A DNA stretch of 64,000 nucleotides, taken from assembly GCF_900176165.1 (NCBI RefSeq), contig NZ_FWWU01000009.1, forward strand, positions 592,501 through 656,500. Reading direction: 5' to 3'. This DNA is from Deinococcus hopiensis KR-140 (lineage in GTDB: Bacteria; Deinococcota; Deinococci; Deinococcales; Deinococcaceae). Position 1 is the first letter of the stretch, and each line of letters opens with the position of its first letter. Shown piece after piece: positions 54,435-63,305 of this stretch. The translations under genes were made by a program, and so were the position numbers. The notes under the pieces are model-generated. The model saw only the letters and a program-made list of their open reading frames with translations. It made no database searches and was not told the DNA's origin.

Positions 54435-54884
54435 GTGGAACGACGACGCAGTCACCTCCTCGCGTTCCTGGCAGAAGGGAAAAGCGCTGCTGAAGCCCTG
54501 AAGCTCACGGGCTACTCGTATCAAGGTGCAGACAAAATCATCGACGCGTACCACCAACATGGTCTGGCGGGGCTCAAAGATCAGCGACACCAGAACAGTG
54601 GTGCACCGACCCTGCTCAGCGACGCCGAAGTGCTCCTCCTGGCGCGGACGATTCGTGCAGACACCGCCAGCGGCGGTGTCTGGAATGGTGCACGAGTGCA
54701 GTCCTGGGTAAAGCAGGAATTGGAGAAGGACGTGCATCTGAGCCGCTGTTATGCGTTTTTGGATGCGGTGGGATATAGCCTCCAGGTCCCTCGGCCTCGA
54801 CATGTCGAGGCCAACCAGGTCACTCAGGAAGCGTTCCAAAAAAATCCTCCCAGCCGTGGTCCAAGCAGCTACGGCGCGTACTGA
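54435..54884 (+). CDS. IS630 transposase, ORF A (DNA-binding part)
   Basis: 149 aa with helix-turn-helix regions (LLAFLAEGKSAAEALKLTGY, LKDQRHQNSGAPTLLSDAE). Reads through the region where ORF B begins. A run of seven A (54838-54844) lies where a +1 (or -2) change would join it to ORF B. Confidence 0.85.
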   Translation: MERRRSHLLAFLAEGKSAAEALKLTGYSYQGADKIIDAYHQHGLAGLKDQRHQNSGAPTLLSDAEVLLLARTIRADTASGGVWNGARVQSWVKQELEKDVHLSRCYAFLDAVGYSLQVPRPRHVEANQVTQEAFQKNPPSRGPSSYGAY

Positions 54885-55425
54885 AGCAACTGGACGAGCG
54901 GTAGAAGTCTGGTGCATGGATGAACACCGTGTGGGATTGAAACCCCTCGTCGGCAAACAATGGTCCGAGCGAGGCAAAGCACCGACCGTGCGTGTCCAAC
55001 ACCGGTATGAATGGCTCTATGTCAGTGCGTTCGTCTGTCCTCAGACGGGAGAGAGCCAGTACTGGTTGTTGCCGACGGTCAATACGGCGGCCTTCCAGGC
55101 TGTGCTCGATCGCTTTGCCCTCGACACACAGGCTGGAAAGACCCGGGAGATCATCTTGGTCTTGGATGGTGCGGGGTGGCATGCCACCCCGCAGTTAAAG
55201 TGCCCACCGGGCATCGAGCTCGTCTTCTTGCCGCCCTACTCCCCAGAGTTGCAACCCGCCGAACGCCTTTGGTCCCTCACCGATGCTCCCTTGAAGAATC
55301 GTCACTTCGAAACCCTGGAAGACCTGACCGTGTTGCTTGCGGAGCAGTGTCGTCGGTTGGAACAGCAGAGGGAGAGAATCCGTTCTCTCACCTTCTTCCA
55401 TTGGTGGCCTTGCATAACAAATTAA
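54751..55425 (+). CDS. IS630 transposase, ORF B (DDE catalytic part)
   Basis: Real similarity begins near residue 30. Catalytic residues: Asp in VWCMDEHRVGL, Asp in ILVLDGAGWH, Glu in YSPELQPAERLW, the DDE triad of IS630/Tc1. Expressed probably only as a fusion with ORF A through ribosomal frameshifting, or inactive if the shift is a mutation. Confidence 0.85.
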   Translation: MRFWMRWDIASRSLGLDMSRPTRSLRKRSKKILPAVVQAATARTEATGRAVEVWCMDEHRVGLKPLVGKQWSERGKAPTVRVQHRYEWLYVSAFVCPQTGESQYWLLPTVNTAAFQAVLDRFALDTQAGKTREIILVLDGAGWHATPQLKCPPGIELVFLPPYSPELQPAERLWSLTDAPLKNRHFETLEDLTVLLAEQCRRLEQQRERIRSLTFFHWWPCITN

Positions 55426-55438
55426 TCGGAATCCGTAT

Positions 55439-55538
55439 TATTGGTGCGGTTAAAGAGCTTGGAGTCGCCCTTCGCCACGAAAAAGCCGCAAAACGCCGCC
55501 GAGGTGAGGGCGAGGCCGGTCCAGCTAAGCCGGGTCAT
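55439..55538 (-). pseudogene. DUF2330-like gene, 5' portion, cut off by the IS
   Basis: ATG at 55538 starts MTRLSWTGLALTSAAFCGFF followed by VAKGDSKLFNRTN, a signal-peptide-like beginning, and AAGGAG lies 10 nt upstream. The frame is interrupted by the IS end. Joining the flanks outside the element (NRTN then VVIARDGK) restores the reading frame. Confidence 0.75.
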
Positions 55539-55654
55539 CCGTATGGGCACTCCTTTTTAAGCAGTCAACGTTCAGCGGTCGTCTGTCGGAGGAGAAGGGG
55601 GGACGGGAGCAGCATAACGGCCCGGCCCCTCGCCCGGAGGCAAGGTTGCGGGGT

Positions 55655-55694
55655 AAAGAAAAATGGGCGCAGAGAACCACGTTCCCCGCGCCCA
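55655..55694 (-). terminator. Terminator of rimO
   Basis: Minus strand: TGGGCGC (55694-55688) pairs with GCGCCCA (55670-55664), followed by TTTTTCTTT. It lies 17 bp past the rimO stop. Confidence 0.8.
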
Positions 55695-55710
55695 GGTTTT
55701 CCCCTCGCCC

Positions 55711-57168
55711 TCAGTGTTTGGCGAAATGTCCCAGCTGGGGCACGTTCGGTTTCCAGGCGGGCCGCTCCACCACCTCGCCGTACAGGTCATATTCGTCGCT
55801 GTCCTCAATGCGGGCCTTCACGATGTCGCCAATGTTGATCAGCCCGGCGAAGTCGCCCGCGTACAGGTAGACCTGACCGTCGATCCCGGGCGCGTCGCCT
55901 TTGGTACGGCCAATAAGTTTGGTGCCCGGTGCGTCGTCCTCGTCATCGTTAAACTCGTCGATGATCACGTCCATCACGCGGCCCACCTTCTCGGCGAGCT
56001 TCTCGGCGCTGATGCGCTGGGCCACTTCCATAAAGCGCGCGAGGCGCTCTTCCTTGGTCTGCTCGGGCACAGGGTTGTCGAGCGCGTTGGCGTCCGCCTC
56101 CTCCACGTCGGAGTAGGTGAAGGCGCCCACGCGGTCCAGCCGCGCCTCTTCCAGAAAGGTCAGCAGTTCCTGGAATTCCTGCTCCGTCTCGCCGGGAAAG
56201 CCCACGATAAAAGTGGAGCGGATCACGAGCTCGGGGCAAATCTCGCGCCAGCGGCGGATGGTGTCGAGCTGCTTGCCTGCGCCGGGCCGCCGCATCCGCC
56301 GCAGCACGGCAGGCGAGGCGTGCTGCAGCGGCACGTCGAGGTAGGGGAGAATTTTGCCCTGTGCCATCAGCGCCACGATCTTTTCCACGTGCGGATAGGG
56401 ATAGACGTAGTGCATCCGCACCCACACGCCCATCTCACCCAGGTTCTCGGCGAGGTCCGTCAGGTGGGCCCGAACCTGCCCTCCCTGGAATTCGGACTCG
56501 CGGTAGCGCACGTCCACCCCATAGGCCGAGGTGTCCTGGGAAATGATCATGAGCTCCTTGGTGCCCCCCGCAATCAGGCGGTAGGCCTCGTACAGCACGG
56601 CTCCCGCGTCGCGACTGACCTGCCGCCCGCGCAGCTTGGGGATGATGCAAAAGGCGCAGGTGTGGTTGCACCCTTCGGCAATCTTTACGTAAGCGAAGTG
56701 CCGCGGCGTGAGCTTGACCGTCGGGCCGAGCAGGTCCTCCTCGGGACGCATGCCGTGGGCAGCCACGGGGAGGAGCCCCGTGAAGGTGTCCGTCTCGATG
56801 GGCAGGAGTTCGCGTACGTGGCCCATCACGTCATCCACCGCTTCCGAGCCTGTGATGGCGGCCACTTTCGGGTGCCGCTCCAGAATCTTCTCGGGGCGTT
56901 CGCCCAGGCAGCCGGTCACGATGACCTTGCCGGTGGCGTCCAGGGCCTCGCCGATGGCGCTCAGCGACTCTTCAACCGCGGGCGTGATAAAGCCGCAGGT
57001 GTTCACGATGACCGCCTGCGCGTCCTCGTAGCTGGGCGCCACCTCGTACCCTTCGGCCCGCAGCTGGGTCAGGATGCGCTCGCTGTCCACCAGGGCCTTG
57101 GGGCAGCCGAGGCTAATAAATCCGACTTTGGGAACGGCCACGGTGGGCCGCAGTTCTTCTACCGTCAT
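55711..57168 (-). CDS. rimO: Ribosomal protein S12 methylthiotransferase
   Basis: Radical SAM enzyme that methylthiolates an aspartate of ribosomal protein S12. The 485-aa protein has the N-terminal UPF0004 domain with three cysteines (SLGCPKALVDSE, VNTCGFI, TGCLGE) for the second cluster, the radical SAM CNHTCAFC and a C-terminal TRAM domain (QVYLYAGDFAGLINIGD). SLGCPKALVDSE distinguishes RimO from MiaB. A stretch of Asp/Glu near residue 425 (DEFNDDEDD) is an insertion. Confidence 0.95.
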   Translation of the reverse strand: MTVEELRPTVAVPKVGFISLGCPKALVDSERILTQLRAEGYEVAPSYEDAQAVIVNTCGFITPAVEESLSAIGEALDATGKVIVTGCLGERPEKILERHPKVAAITGSEAVDDVMGHVRELLPIETDTFTGLLPVAAHGMRPEEDLLGPTVKLTPRHFAYVKIAEGCNHTCAFCIIPKLRGRQVSRDAGAVLYEAYRLIAGGTKELMIISQDTSAYGVDVRYRESEFQGGQVRAHLTDLAENLGEMGVWVRMHYVYPYPHVEKIVALMAQGKILPYLDVPLQHASPAVLRRMRRPGAGKQLDTIRRWREICPELVIRSTFIVGFPGETEQEFQELLTFLEEARLDRVGAFTYSDVEEADANALDNPVPEQTKEERLARFMEVAQRISAEKLAEKVGRVMDVIIDEFNDDEDDAPGTKLIGRTKGDAPGIDGQVYLYAGDFAGLINIGDIVKARIEDSDEYDLYGEVVERPAWKPNVPQLGHFAKH

Positions 57169-57363
57169 GCTGTGTTCCTCCGCGCGTACGCACCGCTGCG
57201 CGTGGGAACACGCCGGGCACGAGACTCAACCGGAAAGTGTACAGGGGAAAGGGGCGGCGAAGGTAGGACCGGGATCACATCCCACGCTGCCGCTTGAAGT
57301 GGGGCGCAGGGATGACAGGTCCGCCGCGCCTTGCCGTCCCATCAGGGTAGACTGGCGGGCGTT

Positions 57364-58164
<801 letters not shown>

Positions 58165-58165
58165 G

Positions 58166-58435
58166 ATGTTTTCCTGGATGAACAAGCGGCGCAGCAAGGA
58201 GACGCTCAAAGACCGCCTCGAACTCGTACTTGCCTATGACCGCGCCCAGATTCCGCCCGGCAAGGTGGACGCCCTGCGCAACGACCTGCTGGAGGTGGTC
58301 AAGCGCTACTTCCCGGCGGGCAACAGCAACGTGGAGGTCGAGCAGCGCGGCGATCAGGTGGTCCTGATGGCCAGCATCGCGCTGGAGGAAACGCCCGAGA
58401 GCATCAGCCGCCGGGAACGCGATTCAGGCAAGTAA
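58166..58435 (+). CDS. minE: Cell division topological specificity factor MinE
   Basis: The 89-aa protein stimulates MinD ATPase and drives its redistribution. It has the membrane-targeting and MinD-binding stretch (SKETLKDRLELVLAYDRAQI) and the beta-domain (NVEVEQRGDQVVLMASIAL). Begins 1 bp after the minD stop. The long in-frame upstream extension overlaps minD and is rejected. Confidence 0.95.
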   Translation: MFSWMNKRRSKETLKDRLELVLAYDRAQIPPGKVDALRNDLLEVVKRYFPAGNSNVEVEQRGDQVVLMASIALEETPESISRRERDSGK

Positions 58436-58450
58436 GGCGGGCAGGGAGGA

Positions 58451-58490
58451 GGGAGTCGGGGGCAGGGCGCGTCCGGCTCCCTTTGCCTTT
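58451..58490 (+). terminator. Terminator of minDE
   Basis: GGGAGTCGG (58451-58459) pairs with CCGGCTCCC (58473-58481) with one G-U, followed by TTTGCCTTT. Confidence 0.7.
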
Positions 58491-58519
58491 GGTTGCCGCG
58501 TACAGGAGAAGATGGCAGG

Positions 58520-59330
58520 CGTCCGCGCGGTGGAATCCTCTCTGGCCGGGCGGTGGCCCCCGAACTGGGGGCCGCGGGGGCCCGCGTCGTCCTGACCGCC
58601 CGCAGGACCCGGGGAGACAGCACGGTGGCGGCGCTTCCCGATACCACTGGCGAGGACACCGCCGAGGCCATCTATGCTGCGGATGGGCCACGCCCTTCAG
58701 GTGTAACCAGACGGGCCCAGCGCAGGTGAAAGCCGTCGTGAAGCACGTCAAGCGGGAACACGGGCGGCTGGATATACTGGTGAACAGCGCCTGAGGCGCG
58801 CACGGCCCTCGCCGGGGGCGAGGTCTGGGACGAACCCCCGAACGGGTTGGCCAAACATGCTGCGGGCGGGGGCATACAGCGGTGACGTGAGCAGCCTGCT
58901 GGCCCTGAAGCTGATGGCTGCGCAGGAAAGCGGGATGATCGCGGGCACCACCTGGCGCACCGACGGGCCGCTGGGCTGGTTGCCCGACGAGGTCAGCACA
59001 GCGGCCGAAAACGCCCTCGTCTACGCCCTGGGGCACAGGCTGCGGGAACGCGGGACCGCTGTGATGGGGCGTCGCGCCAGGCTGGATGAGAACCGCGGTC
59101 CTGCTGGCTGTCCATACCGAGGAGAAACTCACCCGGAAGACGGAAGCGCGCCACGATGCGCCTCGGGGCGTGGCGGCCCTCGCCGCCGACGGGAACATGC
59201 TGCCGCGCACCAGGCGGAGGCTGGATATCGGCGAGCTGGCGCAGCTGTACGGCTTCACAGGCCTGACGGCCCGCAGCCGCAGTGGTACGCGGACCACCGG
59301 CGGGAACGGGCGGAGGGGCAGCGCCGGGAC
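58520..59330 (+). pseudogene. Decayed short-chain dehydrogenase (SDR)
   Basis: Plus-strand pieces in order but in different frames: RAVAPELGAAGARVVLTARR (after the Rossmann glycines), VKHVKREHGRLDILVNSA then a stop, GEVWDEPPNGLA, SLLALKLMAAQESGMIAGTT, and MRTAVLLAVHTEEKLTRKTE followed by GVAALAADGNMLPRTRRRLD. This is the order of a complete SDR of about 280 aa. At least three frame changes and a stop make it non-functional. Confidence 0.72.
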
Positions 59331-59394
59331 ACAGAATCTTAACCGCGTCTCCATCTGACGGCTTCCCTCTGCTTTGCTCTGTAAAGTAGCGGGC

Positions 59395-60339
59395 ATGGAA
59401 TATCGCAACCTGGGCAGAAGCGGTCTGAAGGTCTCCGAAGTGGCGCTGGGCGGCTGGGAGACCTACGGCCGCAGCGTAAACGACGAGCAGATGGTGCGGG
59501 ACATCGTCTTGAAAGCCTACGAGGAGGGCGTGAATTTCTTCGATCAGGCCGATGTGTACGCGCGCGGCAAGTCCGAGGAGATGATGGGCGCGGTGCTGCG
59601 CGAACTGCCCCGGCATACGCTGGTGATCTCCTCCAAGGTCTTCTGGCCCATGAGCGACGACGTGAATGACCGGGGCCTGTCGCGCAAGCACGTGCTGGAA
59701 AGCATCGACAAATCCTTGAAGAGGCTGGGCACCGACTACCTCGACATCTACTTCGCCCACCGCTACGACGACAGCGTGCCCATGGACGAGATCGTGATGG
59801 CCTTCGATCAAGTGGTACGCTCGGGCCGCGCGATGTACTGGGGCACCTCCATGTGGCCCGCTGCCCGCATCGCCGAGGCGGTGGAATTTGCCAAGGCCCA
59901 CGGGCTACATGCGCCCGTCACCGAGCAGCCCGAATACTCCATGCTGCGGCGCGAGCGGGTGGAGGGGGAAATCTTGCCCTACACCGAACGGGCGGGTGTG
60001 GGCCTGGTGGTCTGGAGTCCTCTGGCGATGGGTCTGCTGACCGGCAAGTACGACGAGGGTCAGCCCGAAGGCGCGCGCTTGACCGAGAACGAGAACTGGG
60101 GCAAGAACTTTCTGACCGAAGAGAACATTCAGAAGGTGCGGGACCTGAGGCCCATCGCGGATGAACTGGGCATCACCCGGGCGCAGCTGGCCCTGGCCTG
60201 GATTCTGCGCCAGAAGGGCGTGAGCAGCGTCATCACCGGGGCGACCAAGGTGGGCCAGATTGAGGACACCGTGAAGGCGGCGGGCGTCCGGCTGGAAGAA
60301 GGGGTGCTGGTCCGCATCGAGGACATCCTGACCCGCTGA
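59395..60339 (+). CDS. Aldo/keto reductase (Kv-beta-like)
   Basis: The 314-aa TIM-barrel NADPH-dependent reductase has the catalytic tetrad Asp and Tyr (FFDQADVYARGKSEE), Lys (VISSKVF) and His (IYFAHRYDD), and ends with the cofactor-binding SSVITGATK. It belongs to the AKR group related to voltage-gated K-channel beta subunits. TAAAGT (59382-59387) lies 7 nt before the ATG: leaderless arrangement. Physiological substrate unknown. Confidence 0.93.
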   Translation: MEYRNLGRSGLKVSEVALGGWETYGRSVNDEQMVRDIVLKAYEEGVNFFDQADVYARGKSEEMMGAVLRELPRHTLVISSKVFWPMSDDVNDRGLSRKHVLESIDKSLKRLGTDYLDIYFAHRYDDSVPMDEIVMAFDQVVRSGRAMYWGTSMWPAARIAEAVEFAKAHGLHAPVTEQPEYSMLRRERVEGEILPYTERAGVGLVVWSPLAMGLLTGKYDEGQPEGARLTENENWGKNFLTEENIQKVRDLRPIADELGITRAQLALAWILRQKGVSSVITGATKVGQIEDTVKAAGVRLEEGVLVRIEDILTR

Positions 60340-60360
60340 AACTGCGTCTGAGGCCGCAAC

Positions 60361-60418
60361 GGTCAGACCGTCTCACCGCAGGGCCAAAGCCTGAGGTGGT
60401 GGCGCGGTCTGACCTTTT
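60361..60418 (+). terminator. Terminator of the aldo/keto reductase gene
   Basis: Perfect 10-bp stem GGTCAGACCG/CGGTCTGACC around an inner hairpin, followed by TTTT. Lies between convergent genes. Confidence 0.75.
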
Positions 60419-60423
60419 GACAC

Positions 60424-62118
60424 CTAGACCCCGCCCACAGGCGGATGCACCCGGTTGCGTCCCGCCCGTTTGGCTTGGTAGAGGTGGTCGTCGGCCTGGG
60501 CGAGGGCGCCGCGCACATGGTCGCCGTGACGGTGGCTGGCCACCACGTACCCCGCGCTGATGGTGATGGACAGGCCGGGCGGCAGGTCACTCCAGCCCGA
60601 GCCCTCCACCGCCGCGCGCATCTGCTCGACGAGTTCGCCGGGCTGGTGCGGCACCGCCGGCACGACGAGCAGGAATTCCTCACCTCCGTAGCGGGTCAGA
60701 AAGGCTCCATCGGGCAGGTGGTCGCACAGGCATTTGGCGACCGCCTGCAGGGCCGCGTCGCCCACCGCGTGAGAGTGGCGGTCGTTGACGTGCTTGAAGT
60801 GGTCGATGTCAAACAGGGCCAGCAGCAGCGGACCGTCCTCGCGCTCCAAGCGCAGCAGGGCGTCGTGCAGGCCCCGGCGGTTGAGCAGTCCCGTCAGGGC
60901 GTCCTGACGCGCCTGGGTCTCGGCCAGGCGCACACTTTCCTGCCAGCTGTGCGCCTCGGCACGGGCCTGGCGCAGCTCGCGCATCAGGTCGCTGTTGCGC
61001 TGTTCAATCTGGGCCAGCAGGGTCAGGGCACCCTGCACGGTGTTCACCGCCTCGCGGTAGGTGCCCAGGGCCGCTTCCAGGTGGCCCTGGGCTTCATGCA
61101 GCCGCGCCACCTTCTGCAAGATGTCCTGAACGTCGCGGTGCCGCCCCTGCTGCCGCGCGGCGTCGAGGGCCGCGCGGTAGTGGAGGTGGGCCCGCTCCGG
61201 TTCTTCCCGCGCTTCGCAGACCTCGGCCACGACGAGGTGCGCGTCCAGATACGTTTGTTGACCCAGTTCCAGGTGGTGCCCCAGCGCCGCCTGCGCGTGC
61301 CGCCACGCGGCGTCCACATCCCCGGCGAGCAGGGCCAGGCGGGCGGCGTGCGTGGCCGTGGTCAGCGCGATCAGGCGGTCCGGATGGCCGCGCATGGCGT
61401 CGCGGATGGCCTGGAGGTACCCCTCGCTGCGTGCGCGTGCTTCCCGTTCAGCGTCACCGCGCCCCCGCGCCCGGGCCTCGCGGGCCTGGTTCAGGTAGAT
61501 GTGGGCGCGGTTTTCAAACAGGTACAGCCGCATGTACTGCAGCTCTCCCTCCTCCTGCCCGTTGAGCTGCTCTTCGAGCAGATTGAGCTGGTGCAGGGCG
61601 TCTCCATACTGCCCGGCCAGGTTGTTGAGGTGGCTCAGGTTGATGTGCGCGGTCAGGAGGTCTTGCGGGTGCCCCGCCTCCTGCGCCAGCCGCAGTGAGT
61701 CCATGAGGTCACGCCGCGCGCCGGGAAGGTCCCCCGCAATCAGCCGCGCCACCGCCCGGGTGTTGCGCACCTGCGACTCGAGGTGCCGCAGTCCGTGCTC
61801 GTGCGCGAGGTCCAGCGCCAGCGCCAGGTGGCCGAACGCCTGTTCCTGCTGGCCCTGCCCCACCTGCACGTAGCCGAGCGTCACCAGGGCTTCTACCGTG
61901 ATGCCCGGCTCGGCGTCCAGCAGGGCCCAGTCGAGCGCAGCCTGGGCCAGCGGCAGCGCCAGCGGCAGCGAGCGTTCGCGGTAGTGCCGGGCCAGCGCCA
62001 GGTAGGCGGCGGCCCGCGCCGCATGGGTTCGCGCCGACTCCAACGCTTCACGCAAGGGCAGGGGAGCGCCGGGCGGTGCAGGCACCGGTTCCGGGCGGGC
62101 GGAAGACATAGGGGTCAT
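60424..62118 (-). CDS. TPR-repeat diguanylate cyclase (GGDEF)
   Basis: The 564-aa cytoplasmic protein has tetratricopeptide-like helical repeats (about 25-370), a coiled-coil linker (about 370-405) and a C-terminal GGDEF domain with RYGGEEFLLVV, the active GGEEF form, and LTGLLNRRGLHD. It should make cyclic di-GMP, with the TPR part sensing a protein partner. No membrane segment. No RxxD inhibitory site stands out. ATGs at 62118 and 62109 are both possible starts; no RBS is visible for either. Confidence 0.92.
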   Translation of the reverse strand: MTPMSSARPEPVPAPPGAPLPLREALESARTHAARAAAYLALARHYRERSLPLALPLAQAALDWALLDAEPGITVEALVTLGYVQVGQGQQEQAFGHLALALDLAHEHGLRHLESQVRNTRAVARLIAGDLPGARRDLMDSLRLAQEAGHPQDLLTAHINLSHLNNLAGQYGDALHQLNLLEEQLNGQEEGELQYMRLYLFENRAHIYLNQAREARARGRGDAEREARARSEGYLQAIRDAMRGHPDRLIALTTATHAARLALLAGDVDAAWRHAQAALGHHLELGQQTYLDAHLVVAEVCEAREEPERAHLHYRAALDAARQQGRHRDVQDILQKVARLHEAQGHLEAALGTYREAVNTVQGALTLLAQIEQRNSDLMRELRQARAEAHSWQESVRLAETQARQDALTGLLNRRGLHDALLRLEREDGPLLLALFDIDHFKHVNDRHSHAVGDAALQAVAKCLCDHLPDGAFLTRYGGEEFLLVVPAVPHQPGELVEQMRAAVEGSGWSDLPPGLSITISAGYVVASHRHGDHVRGALAQADDHLYQAKRAGRNRVHPPVGGV

Positions 62119-62351
62119 TGTTCAGGAAGTTCAGGGTGAAAGCTATTCCCCCGTTGACCATTGTGTGATTTTTCTGGCCCCGTGAAGCGAACGCTCGTTC
62201 GGAAGGACCTTCAATCTGTCCTGCCTGGCACTGCAACTTCACGCCCCTGGTTGTTCTCCAGGCCGCGGGGCAGAATGCGTCTGCCCCACCCCGCGCCTTC
62301 TCCCCCTTTTGATGCATTCGCGGCGCGGCCATGGCCTCTATGCTGGGCCCC
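62119..62351. promoter_or_regulatory. Divergent promoter region of the GGDEF and ABC genes
   Basis: About 230 bp without a supported gene. TATGCT (62339-62344) lies 7 nt before the ABC ATPase start. The promoter of the GGDEF gene was not resolved. Confidence 0.45.
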
Positions 62352-63305
62352 ATGTCGGCCATCGAAACGCGCGAGTTACGCAAGGTCTACCGGGGGCGGG
62401 CGGTGGTGGACGGCCTGAGCCTGACGGTGGGCGACGGCGAGGTGTTCGGCTTCCTGGGACCCAACGGGGCGGGCAAGAGCACCACCGTCAAGATGCTGCT
62501 GGGCCTGGTGCATCCCACCGGCGGCGAGGTGCGCGTGCTGGGCGGCTCGCCCATGAACCCGGCCGTGCGCGCCCGCCTGGGCTTCTTGCCCGAGCAGTTT
62601 CGCTTCCAGACCTGGATGACGGGCGAGGAATTTTTGCGTTTTCACGGGCGGCTGGCTGGGCTGAGCGCCGCCGAGGTCCGCATGCAGGTGCCGCGTGTCC
62701 TGGAAGCCGTGGGCCTGGGCGGGCGCGGGCACGAGGCGCTGGGCGGCTACTCCAAGGGCATGCTTCAGCGTGCGGGGCTGGCAGGCGCCATCCTGGCCCA
62801 GCCCCGCCTGGTCTTTCTGGACGAGCCCACCAGCGCGCTGGACCCCATCGGGCGCGTGGAGGTCCGCGAGATTATCGAGCGGCTGCGCGGCGAGGGTGTG
62901 AGCGTGTTTCTCAACTCGCACCTGCTCTCGGAAGTCGAGCAGGTCTGTGACCGGGTGGCTTTCGTCAAGGCGGGCCGTGTGCTGCGCCAGGGCTCCATGC
63001 GCGAGCTGATGGGCGGCGTTTTGCCGGTGAACCTGCGGGTGGACCGCCTGACGCCCGAATTGCTGGCGGTCCTGGGTCGGCTCGGTGAGGTCCGCCACAC
63101 CGATGAGAACACCCCAGGCCGTGCTGACGTGACCCTGTGGCTCACGCACGAGGACACGGTGCCTGCGCTGGCCGACGCCATTCACGCACACGGCGCGCGG
63201 CTCTACGCCCTGACTCCGCAGCGCCCGGACCTGGAGACGATGTTCCTGGAGCTGATCGAGGACACACCGGAAGCGGCCCGGGGACTGGGGGCAGCCCGTG
63301 CGTAA
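62352..63305 (+). CDS. ABC transporter ATP-binding protein
   Basis: The 317-aa subunit has Walker A GPNGAGKSTT, signature LGGYSKGMLQR (a variant of LSGGQ), Walker B LVFLDEPTSALDP and the H-loop NSHLLSEVEQ. The extended C-terminal domain matches CcmA/NatA-type exporters. Start at 62352 is preceded by TATGCT at 7 nt: leaderless. Overlaps its permease gene by 8 bp. Confidence 0.93.
   Translation: MSAIETRELRKVYRGRAVVDGLSLTVGDGEVFGFLGPNGAGKSTTVKMLLGLVHPTGGEVRVLGGSPMNPAVRARLGFLPEQFRFQTWMTGEEFLRFHGRLAGLSAAEVRMQVPRVLEAVGLGGRGHEALGGYSKGMLQRAGLAGAILAQPRLVFLDEPTSALDPIGRVEVREIIERLRGEGVSVFLNSHLLSEVEQVCDRVAFVKAGRVLRQGSMRELMGGVLPVNLRVDRLTPELLAVLGRLGEVRHTDENTPGRADVTLWLTHEDTVPALADAIHAHGARLYALTPQRPDLETMFLELIEDTPEAARGLGAARA

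Larger units (their letters stand above)
54332..55438 (+). mobile_element. IS630-family insertion sequence (1107 bp)
   Basis: Perfect 13-bp terminal inverted repeats ATACGGATTCCGA (54332-54344 and 55426-55438 inverted), continuing imperfectly to about 25 bp. Both outermost ends contain the TA dinucleotide at which IS630/Tc1-mariner elements insert. It carries two overlapping transposase frames with a DDE catalytic domain. It splits the DUF2330 pseudogene. Confidence 0.9.

Noticed and set aside
54018..54977. 319-aa minus-strand frame across the IS left end
   Set aside because: Joins antisense transposase sequence to the DUF2330 pseudogene by chance.
55663..57297. 544-aa plus-strand frame opposite rimO
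   Set aside because: Antisense of rimO with no recognisable domain.
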